A stretch of 64,000 bases of DNA from Gibbula magus (Eukaryota > Mollusca > Gastropoda > Trochida > Trochidae): assembly GCA_936450465.1 (NCBI GenBank), contig OW388299.1:38265548-38329547 (forward strand), in the 5' to 3' direction. This document shows positions 57,920 to 64,000 of this stretch, piece by piece; within the stretch, counting starts at the first letter, position 1, and each line of letters opens with the position of its first letter. The notes below the pieces were generated by a model. That model searched no databases and was not told the DNA's origin. It saw only the letters and a list, made by a program, of their open reading frames with translations. The position numbers and the translations under genes are program-made.

Positions 57920-60660
57920 TTCTGTTGTGTAGTGTCTCTCACTGTACTACGTTGAGCTCAATCTGTTGTGTAGTGTCTCTCACTACAAGATCAGGAGTTC
58001 CTTCTGTTGTGTAGTGTCTCTCACTGTACGACGTTGAGCTCTATCTGTTGTGTAGTGTCTCTCACTACAAGATCAGGAGTTCCTTCTGTTGTCTAGTGTC
58101 TCTCACTGTACGACGTTGAGCTCAATCTGTTGTGTAGTGTCTCTCACTACAAGATCAGGAGTTCCTTCTGTTGTGTAGTGTCTCTCACTGTACGACGTTG
58201 AGCTCAATCTGTTGTGTAGTGTCTCTCACTACAAGATCAGGAGCTCCTTCTGCTGTGTAGTGTCCCTCACTGGAAGATCAGAGGCTTCTTTTGTTGTGTA
58301 GTGTCTCTCACTGTACGACCAGGAGCTCTATCTGTTGTGTAGTGTCGCTCACTATAAGATCAGAACGTCCTTCTGTTGTGTAGTGTCCCTCACTATAAGA
58401 TCAGGAGCTCCTTCTGTTGTGTAGTGTCTCTCACTGTTGGATCAATAACTCCATCTGTTTTATAGTGTCTCTCACTGTACGGCGATGAGCTCAATCTGTT
58501 GTGTAGTGTCTCTCACTGCAAGATCAGGAGTTCCTTCTGTTGTGTAGTGTCTCTCACTACAAGACCAGGAGCTCCATCTGTTGTGCAGTGTCTCTCACTA
58601 TAACATCAGGAGCCTCTTTGTTGTGTAGCGTCTCTCACTGCAGTGTCGGCAGCTACTTTCTTGTGCAGTGTATCTCACTGTACGACCAGGAGCTCCTTCT
58701 GTTGTGTAGTGTCTCTCACTGCAAGATCAGGAGCTCCATCTGTTGTGTAGTGTCTCTCACTATAAGATCAGGAGCTCCATCTGTTGTGTAATGTCTCTCA
58801 CTATAACATCAGGAGCCTCTTTGTTGTGTAGCGTCTCTCACTGCAGTGTCGGCAACTACTTTCTTGTGCAGTGTATCTCACTGTACGACCAGGAGCTCCT
58901 TCTGTTGTGTAGTGTCTCTCACTGTACGACCAGGAGCTCCTTCTGTTGTGTATTGTCTCTCACTGCAAAACCGGGAGCTTCTACTGTTAGATAGTGTCTG
59001 TCACTGTACGACCAGGAGCTTCTTCTGTTGTGTAGTGTCTCTCACTGCAAGATCAGGAGATCTTTCTTTTATCTAGTGTTCTTCACTGCAAAATCAGGAG
59101 CTCCTTCTGTTGTGTAGTGTCTCTCACTGCAAGATCAGGAGCTCCTTTTGTTGTGTAGCGTCTCTCACTGTACGACCAGGAGCTCCTTCTGTTGTGTAGT
59201 GTCTCTCACTGTACGACCAGGAGCTCCTTCTGTTGTGTAGTGTCTCTCACTGCAAAACCGGGAGCTTCTACTGTTAGATAGTGTCTGTCACTGTACGACC
59301 AGGAGCTTCTTCTGTTGTGTAGTGTCTCTCACTGCAAGATCAGGAGATCTTTCTTTTATCTAGTGTTCTTCACTGCAAAATCAGGAGCTCCTTCTGTTGT
59401 GTTGTGTCTCTCACTGCAAGATCAGGAGCTCCTTCTTGTTGTGTAGTGTCTCTCACTGTTAGATAGGGAGCTCCTTCTATTTGTGTAATGTCTCTCACTG
59501 CAAGATCAGGAGCTCCTTCTTGTGTGTAGTGTCTCTCACTGTACGACCAGGAGCTCCTTCTGCTGTGTAGTGTCTCTCACTATAAGATCAGGAGTTCCTT
59601 CTGTTGTCTAGTGTCTCTCACTGTACGACGTTGAGCTCAATCTGTTGTGTAGTGTCTCTCACTACAAGATCAGGAGTTCCTTCTGTTGTCTAGTGTCTCT
59701 CACAGTACGACGTTGAGCTCAATCTGTTGTGTAGTGTCTCTCACTACAAGATCAGGAGTTCCTTCTGTTGTCTAGTGTCTCTCACTGTACGACGTTGAGC
59801 TCAATCTGTTGTGTAGTGTCTCTCACTACAAGATCAGGAGTTCCTTCTGCTGTGTAGTGTCTCTCACTGTACGACGTTGAGCTCAATCTGTTGTGTAGTG
59901 TCTCTCACTACAAGATCAGGAGTTCCTTCTGTTGTCTAGTGTCTCTCACTGTACTACGTTGAGCTCAATCTGTTGTGTAGTGTCTCTCACTACAAGATCA
60001 GGAGTTCCTTCTGTTGTGTAGTGTCTCTCACTGAACGACGTTGAGCTCAATCTGTTGTGTAGTGTCTCTCACTACATGATCAGGAGTTCCTTCTGTTGTG
60101 TAGTGTCCCTCACTGTACGACGTTGAGCTCAATCTGTTGTGTAGTGTCTCTCACTACAAGATCAGGAGTTCCTTCTGTTGTGTAGTGTCTCTCACTGTAC
60201 GACGTTGAGCTCAATCTGTTGTGTAGTGTCTCTCACTACATGATCAGGAGTTCCTTCTGTTGTGTAGTGTCTCTCACTACAAGACCAGGAGCTCCATCTG
60301 TTGTGTAGTGTCTCTCAGTGTACGACGTTGAGCTCAATCTGTTGTGTAGTGTCTCTCACTACAAGATCAGGAGCTCCTTCTGCTGTGTAGTGTCCCTCAC
60401 TGGAAGATCAGAGGCTTCTTTTGTTGTGTAGTGTCTCTCACTGTACGACCAGGAGCTCTATCTGTTGTGTAGTGTCTCTCACTACAAGATCAGGAGTTCC
60501 TTCTGTTGTGTAGTGTCTCTCACTGTACGACGTTGAGCTCAATCTGTTGTGTAGTGTCTCTCACTACATGATCAGGAGTTCCTTCTGTTGTGTAGTGTCT
60601 CTCACTACAAGACCAGGAGCTCCATCTGTTGTGTAGTGTCTCTCAGTGTACGACGTTGAG
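57920..60660. repeat. 82-bp dimer zone of the satellite
   Basis: Two monomer classes alternate: ACTACAAGATCAGGAGTTCC and CTGTACGACGTTGAGCTCAA. The alternation is strongest at 57940-58260 and 59610-60370. Confidence 0.85.
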
Positions 60661-60997
60661 CTCAATCTGTTGTGTAGTGTCTCTCACTACAAGATCAGGA
60701 GCTCCTTCTGCTGTGTAGTGTCCCTCACTGGAAGATCAGAGGCTTCTTTTGTTGTGTAGTGTCTCTCACTGTACGACCAGGAGCTCTATCTGTTGTGTAG
60801 TGTCTCTCACTATAAGATCAGAAGCTCCCTCTGTTGTGTAGTGTCTCTCACTATAAGATCAGGAGCTCCTTCTGTTGTGTAGTGTCTCTCACTGTTGGAT
60901 CAATAACTCCATCTGTTTTATAGTGTCTCTCACTGTACGGCGATGAGCTCAATCTGTTGTGTAGTGTCTCTCACTGCAAGATCAGGAGTTCCTTCTG

Positions 60998-62060
60998 TTG
61001 TGTAGTGTCTCTCACTACAAGACCAGGAGCTCCATCTGTTGTGCAGTGTCTCTCACTATAACATCAGGAGCCTCTTTGTTGTGTAGCGTCTCTCACTGCA
61101 GTGTCGGCAGCTACTTTCTTGTGCAGTGTATCTCACTGTACGACCAGGAGCTCCTTCTGTTGTGTAGTGTCTCTCACTACAAGACCAGGAGCTCCATCTG
61201 TTGTGCAGTGTCTCTCACTATAACATCAGGAGCTCCATCTGTTGTGCAGTGTCTCTCACTATAAGATCAGGAGCTCCATCTGTTGTGTAGTGTCTCTCAC
61301 TGTACGACCAGGAGCTCTATCTGTTGTGTAGTGTCTCTCACTATAAGATCAGAAGCTCCCTCTGTTGTGTAGTGTCTCTCACTATAAGATCAGGAGCTCC
61401 TTCTGTTGTGTAGTGTCTCTCACTGTTGGATCAATAACTCCATCTGTTTTATAGTGTCTCTCACTGTACGGCGATGAGCTCAATCTGTTGTGTAGTGTCT
61501 CTCACTGCAAGATCAGGAGTTCCTTCTGTTGTGTAGTGTCTCTCACTACAAGACCAGGAGCTCCATCTGTTGTGCAGTGTCTCTCACTATAACATCAGGA
61601 GCCTCTTTGTTGTGTAGCGTCTCTCACTGCAGTGTCGGCAGCTACTTTCTTGTGCAGTGTATCTCACTGTACGACCAGGAGCTCCTTCTGTTGTGTAGTG
61701 TCTCTCACTACAAGACCAGGAGCTCCATCTGTTGTGCAGTGTCTCTCACTATAACATCAGGAGCCTCTTTGTTGTGTAGCGTCTCTCACTGCAGTGTCGG
61801 CAGCTACTTTCGTGTGCAGTGTATCTCACTGTACGACCAGGAGCTCCTTCTGTTGTGTAGTGTCTCTCACTGTACGACCAGGAGCTCCTTCTATTGTGTA
61901 GTGTCTCTCACTGCAAAACCGGGAGCTTCTACTGTTAGATAGTGTCTGTCACTGTACGACCAGGAGCTTCTTCTGTTGTGTAGTGTCTCTCACTGCAAGA
62001 TCAGGAGATCTTTCTTTTATCTAGTGTTCTTCACTGCAAAATCAGGAGCTCCTTCTGTTG
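60998..62060. repeat. About 531-bp tandem duplication inside the satellite
   Basis: The segment beginning at 60998 recurs at 61529 (531 bp, about 13 monomers). It includes the rare string CAGTGTCGGCAGCTACTTTC and the TCAATAACTCCATCTGTTTT monomer ahead of it. A further copy of the same series appears at about 63740. Confidence 0.8.
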
Positions 62061-64000
62061 TGTAGTGTCTCTCACTGCAAGATAAGGAGCTCCTTTTGTT
62101 GTGTAGCGTCTCTCACTGTACGACCAGGAGCTCCTTCTGTTGTGTAGTGTCTCTCACTGTACGACCAGGAGCTCCTTCTGTTGTGTAGTGTCTCTCACTG
62201 CAAAACCGGGAGCTTCTACTGTTAGATAGTGTCTGTCACTGTACGACCAGGAGCTTCTTCTGTTGTGTAGTGTCTCTCACTGCAAGATCAGGAGATCTTT
62301 CTTTTATCTAGTGTTCTTCACTGCAAAATCAGGAGCTCCTTCTGTTGTGTAGTGTCTCTCACTGCAAGATAAGGAGCTCCTTTTGTTGTGTAGCGTCTCT
62401 CACTGAACGGCCAGGAGCTCCTTCTGTTGTGTAGTGTCTCTCACTGAACGGCCAGGAGCTCCTTCTGTTGTGTAGTGTCTCTCACTGTAAGATAAGGAGC
62501 TCCTTCTGTTGTGTAATTGCTCTCACTGCAAGATCAGGAGCTCCTACTTTTGTATAGAGTCTCTCACTGAACGGCCAGGAGCTCCTTCTGTTGTGTAGTG
62601 TCTCTCTCTGTAAGATAAGGAGCTCCTTCTGTTGTGTAGTGTCTCTCACTGCAAGATCAGGAACTCCTTCTGTTGTGTAATGTCTCTCACTGAGCGGCCA
62701 GGAGCTCCTTCTGTTGTGTAGTGTCTCTCACTGAACGGCCAGGAGCTCCTTCTGTTGTGTAGTGTCTCTCACTGTAAGATCAGGAGCTCCTTCTGTTGTG
62801 TAATGTCTCTCACTGAGCGGCCAGGAGCTCCTTCTGTTGTGTAGTGTCTCTCACTGTAAGATAAGGAGTTCCTTCTGTTGTGTAGTGTCTCTCACTGAAC
62901 GGCCAGGAGCTCCTTCTGTTGTGAAGTGTCTCTCATTGAACGGCCAGGAGCTCCTTCTGTTGTGTAGTGTCTCTCATTGAACGGCCAGGAGCTCCTTCTG
63001 TTGTGTAGTGTCTCTCACTGTATGATAAGGAGCTCCTTCTGTTGTGTAGTGTCTCTCATTGAACGGCCAGGAGCTCCTTCTGTTGTGTAGTGTCTCTCAC
63101 TGTAAGATAAGGGGCTCCTTCTGCTGTGTAGTGTCCCTCACTGGAAGATCAGAGGCTTCTTTTGTTGTGTAGTGTCTCTCACTGTACGACCAGGAGCTCT
63201 ATCTGTTGTGTAGTGTCTCTCACTACAAGATCAGGAGTTCCTTCTGTTGTGTAGTGTCTCTCACTGTACGACGTTGAGCTCAATCTGTTGTGTAGTGTCT
63301 CTCACTACAAGATCAGGAGCTCCTTCTGCTGTGTAGTGTCTCTCACTACAAGACCAGGAGCTCCATCTGTTGTGTAGTGTCTCTCAGTGTACGACGTTGA
63401 GCTCAATCTGTTGTGTAGTGTCTCTCACTACAAGATCAGGAGCTCCTTCTGCTGTGTAGTGTCCCTCACTGGAAGATCAGAGGCTTCTTTTGTTGTGTAG
63501 TGTCTCTCACTGTACGACCAGGAGCTCTATCTGTTGTGTAGTGTCTCTCACTATAAGATCAGAAGCTCCCTCTGTTGTGTAGTGTCTCTCACTATAAGAT
63601 CAGGAGCTCCTTCTGTTGTGTAGTGTCTCTCACTGTTGGATCAATAACTCCATCTGTTTTATAGTGTCTCTCACTGTACGGCGATGAGCTCAATCTGTTG
63701 TGTAGTGTCTCTCACTGCAAGATCAGGAGTTCCTTCTGTTGTGTAGTGTCTCTCACTACAAGACCAGGAGCTCCATCTGTTGTGCAGTGTCTCTCACTAT
63801 AACATCAGGAGCCTCTTTGTTGTGTAGCGTCTCTCACTGCAGTGTCGGCAGCTACTTTCTTGTGCAGTGTATCTCACTGTACGACCAGGAGCTCCTTCTG
63901 TTGTGTAGTGTCTCTCACTACAAGACCAGGAGCTCCATCTGTTGTGCAGTGTCTCTCACTATAACATCAGGAGCTCCATCTGTTGTGCAGTGTCTCTCAC

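Larger units (their letters stand above)
46558..64000. repeat. Large satellite array, about 41-bp monomer, about 425 copies, continues beyond the window
   Basis: The monomer is approximately GAGCTCCTTCTGTTGTGTAG + TGTCTCTCACTGTAAGATCAG. The constant part is the TTGTGTAGTGTCTCTCACTG stretch. The variable 3' part defines monomer classes: (G/C)AAGATCAG, GAACGGCCAG, GTACGACCAG, GAATGACCAG (followed by GAGCTT), GTACGACGTT (followed by GAGCTCAAT), GTGTCGGCAG. Almost every monomer has the palindrome AGGAGCTCCT or a one-base variant. Order of classes is not random: about 2.85-kb blocks, 82-bp dimers and trimer cycles are seen. Open frames of 80-137 codons on both strands come from scarcity of stops in the repeat and are not genes. 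Confidence 0.97.

Noticed and set aside
54385..62000. Open frames of 80-137 codons in the satellite (both strands), with peptide repeats such as RDTTQQKELLV or CSVSHYKTRSS
   Set aside because: The monomer is 41 bp, so the reading frame shifts every unit and the peptide repeats only every 123 bp. Stops are scarce by chance, and many neighbouring copies break the frame. There is no promoter or start context.
46558..64000. CRISPR-like array
   Set aside because: Repeats are directly adjacent with graded variants and no unique spacers; this is eukaryotic satellite DNA.

Overview
This window is animal nuclear DNA. Genes are split by GT-AG introns, the sequence is AT-rich, and it is crowded with small mobile elements and tandem repeats. 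The protein families and repeat types (a tRNA-derived SINE, LINE and Tc1 remains, foldback elements, and tandem-core elements that open with CGTCCGTCC) fit a marine invertebrate, probably a mollusc-like lophotrochozoan. That placement is an inference from repeat style and protein similarity, not a proof.

Layout, left to right. Bases 1-157 hold the C-terminal end of an unrecognised plus-strand gene. Bases 158-8116 are non-coding and hold a long hairpin, a SINE and several foldback elements. Bases 8117-17384 contain a complete nine-exon gene for translation initiation factor eIF2 beta (EIF2S2, 325 codons). Bases 17385-21372 are a spacer with a foldback element and a dead Tc1-like transposase. 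Bases 21373-27530 contain a second, diverged eIF2-beta-like gene in tandem (eight exons, 243 codons, open throughout, same core intron phases). Bases 27531-33009 are non-coding. Bases 33010-43778 contain a four-exon gene for a single-pass membrane JmjC/cupin-like oxygenase (352 codons). Its introns hold a 49-copy 27-bp minisatellite and a 33-bp minisatellite. From about 46558 to the end of the window, and beyond it, lies one continuous satellite of roughly 41-bp monomers (about 425 copies) with several layers of higher-order organisation.

How the genes relate. The two eIF2-beta genes arose by DNA-level duplication, because the intron phases of the core domain are conserved. Copy A is an orthodox eIF2 beta with three lysine boxes, the eIF2-gamma docking helix, the core fold and a C-terminal zinc ribbon. 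Copy B keeps lysine boxes 1 and 3, the docking helix and the zinc-ribbon cysteines. It has lost lysine box 2 and the C-terminal tail. It is the best candidate in the window for an undescribed function. The JmjC gene is not obviously linked to translation.

The main non-genic themes are: foldback elements with 9-12 bp target duplications clustered around the eIF2-beta pair, some carrying splice-site-like ends; a superfamily of elements with exact 171-bp internal periodicity; and the large satellite, with evidence of block duplication and transposition inside the array.
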